A stretch of 64,000 nucleotides of DNA from the NCBI GenBank assembly GCA_051878935.1, contig JBJELB010000013.1:5563-69562 (forward strand), in the 5' to 3' direction. The position numbers and the translations under genes were made by a program. The notes beneath the pieces were generated by a model. The model was not told the DNA's origin and ran no database searches. It saw nothing but the letters and a program-made list of their open reading frames with translations. The DNA is from CANQDT01 sp051878935 (GTDB lineage: Bacteria > Bacillota > Clostridia > Lachnospirales > Lachnospiraceae). This document shows positions 33,029 to 41,037 of the stretch, piece after piece (position 1 is the first letter of the stretch; every line of letters starts with the position of its first letter).

Positions 33029-33895
33029 TCATTTCTTTTCTATCTGTTCCGATCGATTCATCCACCAGGTAGAGCCCAATATCAATACACCGCCAACAAC
33101 AGTTCCCATCGTTAACGACTCACCCAAAACCGCAGCTGATAGAATCACTGCTACTACCGGATCAAGATAACCAAAAATCGCCACCGTCTGACTATCCAAA
33201 TCTTTCATCGAGGAAAAATACAAGCTATACGCAACACCTGTGTGAATGATTCCAACGACCAACAATAAGACAATTCCCAATGCCGTTGTTTTGGTATACA
33301 GTTCTCCAAACAATCCACTCAAAACCGTATAAGGCAACAATATAATCGCCGAGGAAGATAATTGTACAATCGTACAATCGATCGCATCCATTGGCTCCAG
33401 AAATTGGTTTACTATCACTACGATAGCATATAGTGTAGCCGCTCCCAATGCAAATACAATCCCGGTCATTCCCTGCAGTCCGTCATAGCTCACACCGGAC
33501 ACACAAACCATTCCACACAAGGCAACCGCCATACACATTACTTTCCGTTTTGTAATGGCTTCTTTCAACACAAAGGGCGACAAGATAAGAACAATCATCG
33601 GCATAAAATAATAACACAACGTCGCTACTGCAACTGTCGTGTACCGATACGACTCAAACAAAAGAATCCAGTTTAATCCTATCAACGCGCCTGAAATACA
33701 CAAGCACACCGCATTTTTACGAATCTTAGCCCAATCTGTCTTCTTACCCCGTGCTACCTGAAAAAATATCAGAAACAACGTTCCCAGCACGCCCCGTACC
33801 AGCGCGATACAACTTGACTCATAAGGTAAATAATGTACAAACAAACCGATACTTCCAAAAAGAATCATCGCCAACGTCAACTTAAGTTTCGACAT
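33029..33895 (-). CDS. EamA/DMT-family transporter
   Basis: 288 residues with ten hydrophobic helices arranged as two five-helix repeats (GSIGLFVHYLPYESS in the first, FGYLDPVVAVILSAAVLGE in the second), the drug/metabolite transporter pattern. Substrate unknown; members export amino acids or metabolites, in line with the AzlCD genes 23 nt downstream. Confidence 0.88.
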   Translation of the reverse strand: MSKLKLTLAMILFGSIGLFVHYLPYESSCIALVRGVLGTLFLIFFQVARGKKTDWAKIRKNAVCLCISGALIGLNWILLFESYRYTTVAVATLCYYFMPMIVLILSPFVLKEAITKRKVMCMAVALCGMVCVSGVSYDGLQGMTGIVFALGAATLYAIVVIVNQFLEPMDAIDCTIVQLSSSAIILLPYTVLSGLFGELYTKTTALGIVLLLVVGIIHTGVAYSLYFSSMKDLDSQTVAIFGYLDPVVAVILSAAVLGESLTMGTVVGGVLILGSTWWMNRSEQIEKK

Positions 33896-33945
33896 ATTTC
33901 CTCTTCCTTCAACACTATTCCAACATGCTTATATAAGTACAAGAA

Positions 33946-34376
33946 TACTTTTGCGAAAGAAATGTCATTGCCCGGTGAGGTGCCGCTGACTGCGGTGCAT
34001 ATCTGTTTTTTCTTGCACCGTTTTCCGGTTCAAGAAGGACATAGAACTCCATGTCCATCACCAAGATTACGCGCCTTATGAGCCAACTCGTCCACCAGCA
34101 GTGTTTCATGTATCTTTTCGGGGGCGTTTGAAAACGTCAGTGCTTAGTTCCTGTTCTTTAGGAACTTATGCACCGCTACGTTTGAAATCGCACGAGAGTA
34201 TCCCCCGAAAAGATACTGAAATCACTAGCGGTGGACTCAAACAACTCAGCGGCGCGTTGCGTGATGGACATTGGAGTGCTTGTCTTTCTAAGAACCGGGG
34301 TGTCAGCGAAAAAACAGATATGCACCGCAGTCAGCGGCACCTCACCGGGAAAACGACATTTTTTCGCGAAAAAGCA
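33946..34376. repeat. Long palindromic element, copy 3 (431 bp)
   Basis: Contains a perfect 42-bp inverted repeat, 33971-34012 and 34308-34349, starting CCCGGTGAGGTGCCGCTGAC. Between lie segments shared with copies 1 and 2: GATTACGCGCCTTATGAG, CAGCAGTGTTTCATGTATC, GATACTGAAATCACTAGCGG and CTCAGCGGCGCGTT. The centre is closed by CGGGGG/CCCCCG and holds an AGTTCC/GGAACT hairpin. It fills the gap between the EamA gene and the small zinc-ribbon gene and has no apparent ORF. Confidence 0.88.
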
Positions 34377-34390
34377 CGACAACCAAAAGG

Positions 34391-34537
34391 CTATCGTGCA
34401 TCATACCAGTGTTCTATATTGCCACAAACCGGACACTCTTTGTGTTCCGACACACGGCCTTCTCTATCTGTCTTTTTTCCTTTTGGAATCAATTCCGCAC
34501 CACAGATAAAACACCGTTCAATCTCTTTCTCTTTCAT
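34391..34537 (-). CDS. Small zinc-ribbon protein, 48 residues
   Basis: Too short for most gene callers but well supported: ATG 34537 is preceded by GGAGG at 7 nt. The protein has two cysteine pairs, CFICGAEL and CPVCGN, separated by a charged linker (PKGKKTDREG), and ends HWYDAR. This fits a Cys4 zinc ribbon. The stop is 15 bp from the end of palindromic element 3. It lies downstream of feoB, with no clear terminator between. Function unknown. Confidence 0.75.
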   Translation of the reverse strand: MKEKEIERCFICGAELIPKGKKTDREGRVSEHKECPVCGNIEHWYDAR

Positions 34538-34622
34538 TAGTGTAACCTCCGCCCATATTCGTTATCATTCATTCTACATGATTTCGACATGATATGCAAG
34601 CGAAACAATTACAATAATGGAA

Positions 34623-36674
34623 TCAGTAAATCAACAGACTTCCAATTTGATAGACCAGCGTCGCCATAGCCCATGCCACTCCCAGCTGCAGTATCAGCGC
34701 TCCTACCGTCCATTTCCATGAATTGGTCTCACGCTTCATAGTTGCAATCGTAGCGGTGCAGGGAATATACAGCAAACAAAAGACCATCAGTGCATAAGCA
34801 TTTAATGCACCAAAACCGTTCTCACCCAGTAAGGCACTCATTGTCGCCATACCTGCTGCAGAACTGATGTTGGCGATTCCATAAAGAACCGACATACTGG
34901 ATACTACGACCTCCTTGGCAGCAATACCGGCAATTAGAGCGACTGCCACCTGCCAGTAACCAAGGCCTGCAGGTTTTAGAAGCGGCACCAGCCATTTTCC
35001 TATGATTGCTCCAAAACTATCCTGCATCTCTGTTGCCATACCATGCGGTCCAAGATTTAATACAAACCATAAAATGATAGATGCAATAAAAATGACAGTT
35101 CCGGCTTTTGACAGATAATCCTTGATTTTTTCCCAAACATAAATAGCAATCGTACGGGCATTCGGTTTTTTATATTCCGGAAGTTCCATAATCAAATTCC
35201 GGACATGTGTTCCTTTTGAGAAACCTTTCACTGCCAATGACACCAGAATGGCTACCAAAACGCCCAGCACATACATAGAATAGGCCGCAACCATGGCATA
35301 CTCCTGAAAAAACATCTGGGAAAAAACAACATAAATCGGCAATCGTGCACTACATGACATAAATGGAATAACGAGAATCGTCCGTTTTCTATCTTTCATA
35401 TCTTCCAGTGCACGAGATGCCATAATCGCAGGCACTGAGCATCCAAACCCTAACAGCATCGGAATAAACGCACGACCGGACAACCCCAATTTTCCCATAA
35501 TGCCATCCATCACATAGGCAACTCTGGCCATATAACCACTGTCCTCCAAAATCGCCAATGCCAGAAATAAAATAAAGATATTAGGCAGAAATGTCAGAAT
35601 ACCTCCAACACCTCCAATGATTCCATCTACAACCAATGAAATCAGCCAGTCTGCAACATGGTATTGCTGCAATCCCTGTAATACCCACGCTCCAAAAGCT
35701 TCCACCGCAATCTCAAAGTATCCTTTTAACCAGTCTCCAATGGTGAAGGTCAGGAAAAATACCAGTGCCATGATACACAAAAAAATCGGTACACCCAATA
35801 CCGGATGCGTCATCCAATGATCAATTTGATCTGTTTTCGCCATCTTTCGACTTTTTCCTACAACCGTTTCTTCCATGACTTCATCAATAAAATCATATTT
35901 TTCATTGATAATCTGTGTTTCCAGGCTCTGACTCAAAATATCATCCACATCAATCGGATACTGCTTTAATATCTCCGCATCAAAATCCAGATATTTAATC
36001 GCATGCCAGCGGACATTCGGAATATCAGGATAAGATGCCAGCAAACGTTCTGAGAGAAGATCTATCTGATCCTCGATTGCATCCGAATATACCATAACAT
36101 GATCCAGATGATGATCATGACTGTGCCTGCTTTTCTCCATGTGATAATGGTGATGCTCCAGCATGACCTTTTCTGTTTTTTCCTTATGATGTGCAATCGT
36201 GTGCATCAGGATATCCAGTCCTTTTCGTTTCCTTGCTGATACCGGAACAACCGGAATCCCCAGCATCTCCGGAAGGCGGTGCAAGTCAATCTCCATACCC
36301 CGCTCTTCCACAATATCCATCATATTTAATGCCATTACAACCGGCTTACCCAGTTCAATCAACTGAAGCGTCAGATAAAGATTGCGTTCCAGGCATGACG
36401 CATCCACAATATTGACAATCACGTCAACTTCATCTTCTAATATGTATTGTCTGGATAACGTTTCTTCCATCGTATAGGAAGTCAGACTGTAGATACCTGG
36501 TAAATCTACCAGCTTAAAAGAGTGATTATGATATTTCATAGCTCCCTCTTTTTTCTCAACTGTTACCCCGGGCCAGTTTGCTACTTTCAGTTTTGCACCG
36601 GTATACGCATTGAATAATGTTGTTTTTCCACAGTTCGGATTTCCAACAAAAGCTACCGTAATCGGTTTATTCAT
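34623..36674 (-). CDS. feoB: Ferrous iron transporter FeoB
   Basis: 683 residues. N-terminal G protein: G1 GNPNCGKTTLFN, G3 DLPGIYSL, G4 ALNMMDI. The membrane part starts near residue 275, with Gate motifs such as GFGCSVPAIMASR and CSARLPIYVV. A histidine-rich stretch of about 20 residues (170-191) lies in the cytoplasmic linker and may bind metal. ATG 36674 follows AAGGAGG and overlaps the feoA end by 8 bp. Imports Fe2+. Confidence 0.95.
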   Translation of the reverse strand: MNKPITVAFVGNPNCGKTTLFNAYTGAKLKVANWPGVTVEKKEGAMKYHNHSFKLVDLPGIYSLTSYTMEETLSRQYILEDEVDVIVNIVDASCLERNLYLTLQLIELGKPVVMALNMMDIVEERGMEIDLHRLPEMLGIPVVPVSARKRKGLDILMHTIAHHKEKTEKVMLEHHHYHMEKSRHSHDHHLDHVMVYSDAIEDQIDLLSERLLASYPDIPNVRWHAIKYLDFDAEILKQYPIDVDDILSQSLETQIINEKYDFIDEVMEETVVGKSRKMAKTDQIDHWMTHPVLGVPIFLCIMALVFFLTFTIGDWLKGYFEIAVEAFGAWVLQGLQQYHVADWLISLVVDGIIGGVGGILTFLPNIFILFLALAILEDSGYMARVAYVMDGIMGKLGLSGRAFIPMLLGFGCSVPAIMASRALEDMKDRKRTILVIPFMSCSARLPIYVVFSQMFFQEYAMVAAYSMYVLGVLVAILVSLAVKGFSKGTHVRNLIMELPEYKKPNARTIAIYVWEKIKDYLSKAGTVIFIASIILWFVLNLGPHGMATEMQDSFGAIIGKWLVPLLKPAGLGYWQVAVALIAGIAAKEVVVSSMSVLYGIANISSAAGMATMSALLGENGFGALNAYALMVFCLLYIPCTATIATMKRETNSWKWTVGALILQLGVAWAMATLVYQIGSLLIY

Positions 36675-36924
36675 CCTGCGTTCCTCCTTCCTCACAGACC
36701 GTTTTACTCTCCTTAACTGTAATACCGGCAACAATATCCCGGCCTATGGCGAAGCGGGTTCCCCGCACCAGTATAATGGAAGTTCCGCTTTTTTTCTTAT
36801 TCATTAACCGAATCAGCGTACCGTTGGTTAACCCCAGTATTTCCAATCGTCTCCTCGTCTCTTCTAACAAAGAGAGTTCCTGTACCCGGTATTCCCCGCC
36901 GATTTTTCCTTCTAATAGCGTCAT
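36667..36924 (-). CDS. feoA: FeoA-type SH3-like iron transport protein
   Basis: 85 residues with the FeoA pattern GGEYRVQELSL, RRLEILGLTNGTLIRL and AIGRDIVAGITV. It binds FeoB and supports iron uptake. ATG 36924 follows AAAGGACG. The in-frame extension to 37017 runs through the fba terminator and is rejected. Confidence 0.9.
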   Translation of the reverse strand: MTLLEGKIGGEYRVQELSLLEETRRRLEILGLTNGTLIRLMNKKKSGTSIILVRGTRFAIGRDIVAGITVKESKTVCEEGGTQDE

Positions 36925-36939
36925 ATCTCTTCGTCCTTT

Positions 36940-36974
36940 CAAAAAGGAAAAGGGCTGCCCAAAGCGACAGCCCC
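36940..36974 (-). terminator. fba terminator
   Basis: Minus strand GGGCTGTC and GGCAGCCC form an 8-bp stem with one wobble pair, followed by TTTTCCTTTTT. Lies between fba and feoA. Confidence 0.85.
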
Positions 36975-36988
36975 ATAAATTTCCATGA

Positions 36989-37858
36989 TTATGCGTTTGC
37001 TTTTCCAACAGAACCAAACAGTTCCATCTTTTCCAGCGTCGTAGCCTTAATCGCTTCTACGCCCGGAAGTAATAACTTACGAGGGTCAAAACCTTTACCC
37101 TGAAGGTCTTTACCTTCTTCGATATATTTACGTGTAGCAGCCGCAAATGCCAACTGACATTCTGTATTAACATTAATCTTAGCAACGCCCAAAGAGATTG
37201 CCTTCTTGATCATGTCTTCAGGAATACCTGTACCGCCATGTAATACTAATGGCATATCCCCTGTTAACTGCTGAATTGCATCCAATGTTTCAAAGCTTAA
37301 GCCTGCCCAATTCTCCGGATATTTACCATGAATATTACCAATACCTGCTGCAAGCATAGAAACACCAAGATCAGCAATTTTCTTACATTCTTCCGGATCT
37401 GCACATTCACCTGTACCAACAACTCCGTCTTCTTCTCCACCGATAGAACCTACTTCAGCTTCTAAAGAAAGACCTCTTTCATTACAAATAGCAACTAATT
37501 CTGTTGTTTTTTCTACATTCTCTTCAATAGAAAAATGAGAACCATCAAACATAACAGAGGAAAATCCGGCAGCGATACATGCTTTACAACCTTCATAAGA
37601 ACCATGATCTAAATGAAGCGCTACAGGAACTGTGATATTCATCTCTTCGATCATTCCTTTGACCATACCTACAACGGTTTTATATCCCATCATCCATTTA
37701 CCAGCACCTTCTGATACACCTAAGATTACTGGGGATTTTGCTTCCTCTGCTGCCATTAAAATTGCTTTTGTCCATTCAAGGTTATTGATGTTGAACTGAC
37801 CTACTGCATAGTGACCGGCTTTCGCTTTGTCTAACATTTCTTTTGCGGAAACTAACAT
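36989..37858 (-). CDS. fba: Class II fructose-bisphosphate aldolase
   Basis: Glycolytic aldolase, zinc-dependent. 289 residues, with zinc ligands and active site in LHLDHGSYEGC, EAEVGSIGGEEDG, IGNIHGKYP and LVLHGGTGIPE. GGAGG precedes ATG 37858. Probably expressed from a promoter in the gap after the GHL10 gene; the site is not clear. Confidence 0.95.
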   Translation of the reverse strand: MLVSAKEMLDKAKAGHYAVGQFNINNLEWTKAILMAAEEAKSPVILGVSEGAGKWMMGYKTVVGMVKGMIEEMNITVPVALHLDHGSYEGCKACIAAGFSSVMFDGSHFSIEENVEKTTELVAICNERGLSLEAEVGSIGGEEDGVVGTGECADPEECKKIADLGVSMLAAGIGNIHGKYPENWAGLSFETLDAIQQLTGDMPLVLHGGTGIPEDMIKKAISLGVAKINVNTECQLAFAAATRKYIEEGKDLQGKGFDPRKLLLPGVEAIKATTLEKMELFGSVGKANA

Positions 37859-37901
37859 GTTTATTCCTCCTGTAAATAAAAACTAATAGTATTAACCTAT
37901 C

Positions 37902-40433
37902 CTATTTTAACACGTTCAACAGATTTTTCAATTCTTTTTTCATAGTTGAACGATTAAAATCGCCATAACGGTAGAAGAAGTAGCCGGAAACGCCACCGGA
38001 TTTACGTCCCGTTTCTATCTGTCTCTTCAGGATATCATTATTATCTGCCCACTCTGCCGTATTATTCGTTCCTGCTTTGTATGCCGGAATACCTACATAC
38101 AGGGAAACCGGACTACCGGTCAGCAGTGTCGTCCATTGCGATAGAACAACATCATACGAATATGCTCCATTTTCAAATCCCCAATAAATCTGTGGGCAAA
38201 TGTAATCAACATAAGAGTCACTTTGCACCCAGGTATCTACATCTACGTAATACTGAAGATCACTTCTTAAATTTGTCAGGTTCGCCGCCGGACTGATACC
38301 AAACCTGCATTCTTTGTTAATATTCTTGATTGCTTTATGTACTTTTTTCACTAAGGTATTTACATTATTACGTCTCCACTGAGCAATCGTCATAGGAGTA
38401 CCGCTGGCTTCTTCCACATAAGTTTCATATTCCTGAGCATCAAATGATGTTTCAACATTTGAAGTTGAGAACGTAGGATAGAAATAATCATCAAAATGGA
38501 TGCCATCTACTTTATAGTTTGTCACAATTTCCTTAACGCCATTCACAACTAATTTCTGTACATCACTACTAGCCGGATTGAAATAAATCTGCTTATTATA
38601 AGCAAGTACATTTCTCTTTCGTGTATCGTCATCCGATTCATACCAGATTCTAGCCTGATTATCTTCCGATAAAGCGCCGATTGCATTGGCCACACTGCCG
38701 GAATACGTACCGGTTACCCGATATGGATTCAGCCATGCATGGATATCCAGTTCTCTCGCATGTGCTGCTTCTACCATATATGCCAACGGATCATAGCCCG
38801 GGTCAGCACCCTGTGTTCCTGATGCATATTCTGACCAAGGATAATACTGGGATGAATATAATGCATCTGCAAAAGGACGAACCTGTACGATGACAGCATT
38901 CATATTACATTCTACACAACGGTCAAACATGGTATTGACCATGTTCTGAAACTCTTCTTCCGTTTTCACATTGGAACTAAAATCAAGATAGGAAATCCAC
39001 ATACCACGAACCTCTTCCTCTGTGGTTATGATGGTATTGGTATCATCCGTATGATTTGCATTGGTATCTGTTGCAAATTCGCCTTTAATCTTAGCCGTAT
39101 TAGAACCGGCAACCCATGTATAAGTAAATCCCAGACTCTCCGCTACAAACTGAGCCGGAACCATGATATATGTCTTGCCTTCCTGGTTCTTTCTCTTAAC
39201 GACTTTTGCCGGCATAACCTTCGTAACGCCATTAACGGTAGCTTTTTTACTGCCAACCATCATCTTCACCGTCTTACTGCCATACGTAAGATTGACAACT
39301 TTGGTACTACTATCATATTTATAAGTCGCTCCGATAGCGGTTTTGGCGAATGCATATTTCGCAGAAACCATATTCACATCCTGAATCAAAAGACCACTGA
39401 TTGGCATCGATACTTTTGTTCCGTTTACCTTAAGTATTGTCTCCTGCCCCTGTTCGGTATTATCTGATGAATCGGCAGAATTGCTGACCGTGATACCTTT
39501 GGCAATAATATTGGCAGTTGCATTCTGATTATCCCATTGATACTTATAACCCAATGCTTCCGTCACAAATTGTGCCGGTACCATGTAATAGAAATACTTC
39601 GTCTTTACATTTACTACTTTTAATGCTTTTGCCGGCATTTTTACACTTTTGCCATTTACCGTTGCCTTTTTGGCCCCCAGTGTCATTTTAATGGTCTTAT
39701 CGCCCTTTGTAATATTTAACGTTTTTGTCATCTTGCTATACTTAACGGTTGCTGCAATCGCCGAATTTCCAAAAATAGCTCTTGCGGAAACCATATTGGT
39801 ATCCCCAATCAGGATACCCGGCATGGTAGAGGATACGGCAATCCCATTTAACGTTGTCTTCGTTTCCGGTCGGGTATACTTACGGGTCTTACCTGCATAA
39901 CGAAGAATCAGCCCGCTGGCCGTCTCATTCATGGCACCGGTCAGCTCTACAGTCTGAGCTTCCGAATTATAATAATAGCCAATCCCCAATCCATCCGCGA
40001 CAAAACGGGAAGGAACACAGATGACCGTTTTCTTAGCTGCAACATATTGAACCTTATGTGGCGCAACAGGCATCGTTTTCTTATTACCATTTACATATGC
40101 ATTCTTACTGCCAAGTGTCATAACAACCTTATTCGTGCCATAACCCAGGGTAAGTGTGGCAGTCGACTTGTCATATGTAGAAGACACTAACAAATCAGAG
40201 TTCACAAACAATGCCTTATATGGCATCATTGCATAACCATCTTCCAGCAATCCCGGAGTTTTTGACAAATCTACTTTTATACCATTCACGGTTGCTTTTA
40301 ATCTGCTGTCCGTGTAATCCTTCGTCTGCCCATCAACTTTGATTTGCAATCCTGCAGCGGATACGATATTGACAGTTCCCAGCAACATCACAAACGATAG
40401 TATCAAGGCTAATATTTGTTTTCTTTTTTTCAT
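37902..40433 (-). CDS. Secreted protein: three copper-amine-oxidase-N-like repeats plus GHL10 glycosidase-like domain
   Basis: 843 residues. Signal peptide at 1-26 (KKRKQILALILSFVMLLG to VSAA). Three related beta-rich repeats of about 110-140 residues follow, each ending in a VPxxFVxExLG-type segment (VPSRFVADGLG, VPAQFVTEALG, VPAQFVAESLG), the stalk type seen on clostridial envelope proteins. From about residue 490 comes a glycoside-hydrolase-like domain (EVRGMWISYLDFSS, VQVRPFADALYSS, HAWLNPYRV, DGIHFDDYFYP). It probably acts on the cell wall or an external glycan. Substrate not known. Strong promoter upstream. Confidence 0.87.
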   Translation of the reverse strand: MKKRKQILALILSFVMLLGTVNIVSAAGLQIKVDGQTKDYTDSRLKATVNGIKVDLSKTPGLLEDGYAMMPYKALFVNSDLLVSSTYDKSTATLTLGYGTNKVVMTLGSKNAYVNGNKKTMPVAPHKVQYVAAKKTVICVPSRFVADGLGIGYYYNSEAQTVELTGAMNETASGLILRYAGKTRKYTRPETKTTLNGIAVSSTMPGILIGDTNMVSARAIFGNSAIAATVKYSKMTKTLNITKGDKTIKMTLGAKKATVNGKSVKMPAKALKVVNVKTKYFYYMVPAQFVTEALGYKYQWDNQNATANIIAKGITVSNSADSSDNTEQGQETILKVNGTKVSMPISGLLIQDVNMVSAKYAFAKTAIGATYKYDSSTKVVNLTYGSKTVKMMVGSKKATVNGVTKVMPAKVVKRKNQEGKTYIMVPAQFVAESLGFTYTWVAGSNTAKIKGEFATDTNANHTDDTNTIITTEEEVRGMWISYLDFSSNVKTEEEFQNMVNTMFDRCVECNMNAVIVQVRPFADALYSSQYYPWSEYASGTQGADPGYDPLAYMVEAAHARELDIHAWLNPYRVTGTYSGSVANAIGALSEDNQARIWYESDDDTRKRNVLAYNKQIYFNPASSDVQKLVVNGVKEIVTNYKVDGIHFDDYFYPTFSTSNVETSFDAQEYETYVEEASGTPMTIAQWRRNNVNTLVKKVHKAIKNINKECRFGISPAANLTNLRSDLQYYVDVDTWVQSDSYVDYICPQIYWGFENGAYSYDVVLSQWTTLLTGSPVSLYVGIPAYKAGTNNTAEWADNNDILKRQIETGRKSGGVSGYFFYRYGDFNRSTMKKELKNLLNVLK

Positions 40434-40466
40434 ATTATGCCTCACTTCCAATCATTATTTTTGTTC

Positions 40467-40494
40467 ATTATAACACATGTCATTGTATTGTCAA
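40467..40494 (-). promoter_or_regulatory. Promoter of the secreted GHL10 protein gene
   Basis: Minus strand TTGACA (40489-40494), 16-nt spacer, TATAAT (40467-40472). Confidence 0.75.
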
Positions 40495-40579
40495 AAGCGA
40501 TTTATATTTACTTTTTTGTTTTTTTCTGTTACACTGATAATAACTTTATGGATAAATATAGAAAGAGGAGGAAATTCCG

Positions 40580-40987
40580 ATGAAAACATTAAAAAGAGGC
40601 ATCATCACAACCTTTGTATGTGCTGCTATGGTTGTACCTACTATCATGCCGGCCAGTGCAAAGATTACTGTTAGTATTGAAGATCCAAAGGCAGGCGAAG
40701 GTATCCAGCAGGCATCTTTAGGTGGAACTGCAAAAGCAACTGCAGTATCTGTAACAAATGCAAAAAAACAGATTACATTAAAGAAGGGCAAGAAGAAAAA
40801 ATTAAAAGTAGCGGTAACGCCTTCCACTGCCAGTCAGAAGGTATCTTACAAATCTTCTAAGAAAAAAGTAGTATCCGTAACGAAAACAGGTGTATTAAAA
40901 GCACGTAAAAAGGGTACTGCGAAAATTACCATCAAGACACAGGATGGTTCCAATAAAAAGTGTACGATTAAGGTAACTGTTAAATAA
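40580..40987 (+). CDS. Secreted lysine-rich Ig-like (BIG2) domain protein
   Basis: 135 residues. Signal peptide to about ASA26, a short linker, then a single bacterial Ig-like domain (KKQITLKKGKKKKLKVAV, YKSSKKKVVSVTKTGVLKARKKGTAKITI). It is strongly basic. There is no anchor motif, so it may be released or bound by charge. Ribosome binding site GAGGAGG 9 nt upstream. Divergent from the GHL10 gene and convergent to the ABC exporter. Confidence 0.85.
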   Translation: MKTLKRGIITTFVCAAMVVPTIMPASAKITVSIEDPKAGEGIQQASLGGTAKATAVSVTNAKKQITLKKGKKKKLKVAVTPSTASQKVSYKSSKKKVVSVTKTGVLKARKKGTAKITIKTQDGSNKKCTIKVTVK

Positions 40988-40999
40988 TATCGCAAAATA

Positions 41000-41037
41000 C
41001 GCCCCGCGGTCTGCTACTGACTGCGGGGCGTTATTTT
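41000..41037. terminator. Bidirectional terminator between the BIG2 gene and the ABC exporter gene
   Basis: CGCCCCGC (41000-41007) and GCGGGGCG (41023-41030), with A-rich sequence before and TTATTTTTAT after. Confidence 0.85.

Noticed and set aside
33946..34376. Insertion sequence with inverted ends
   Set aside because: No transposase frame inside, and the inverted arms are far longer than IS ends and continue nearly to the centre.
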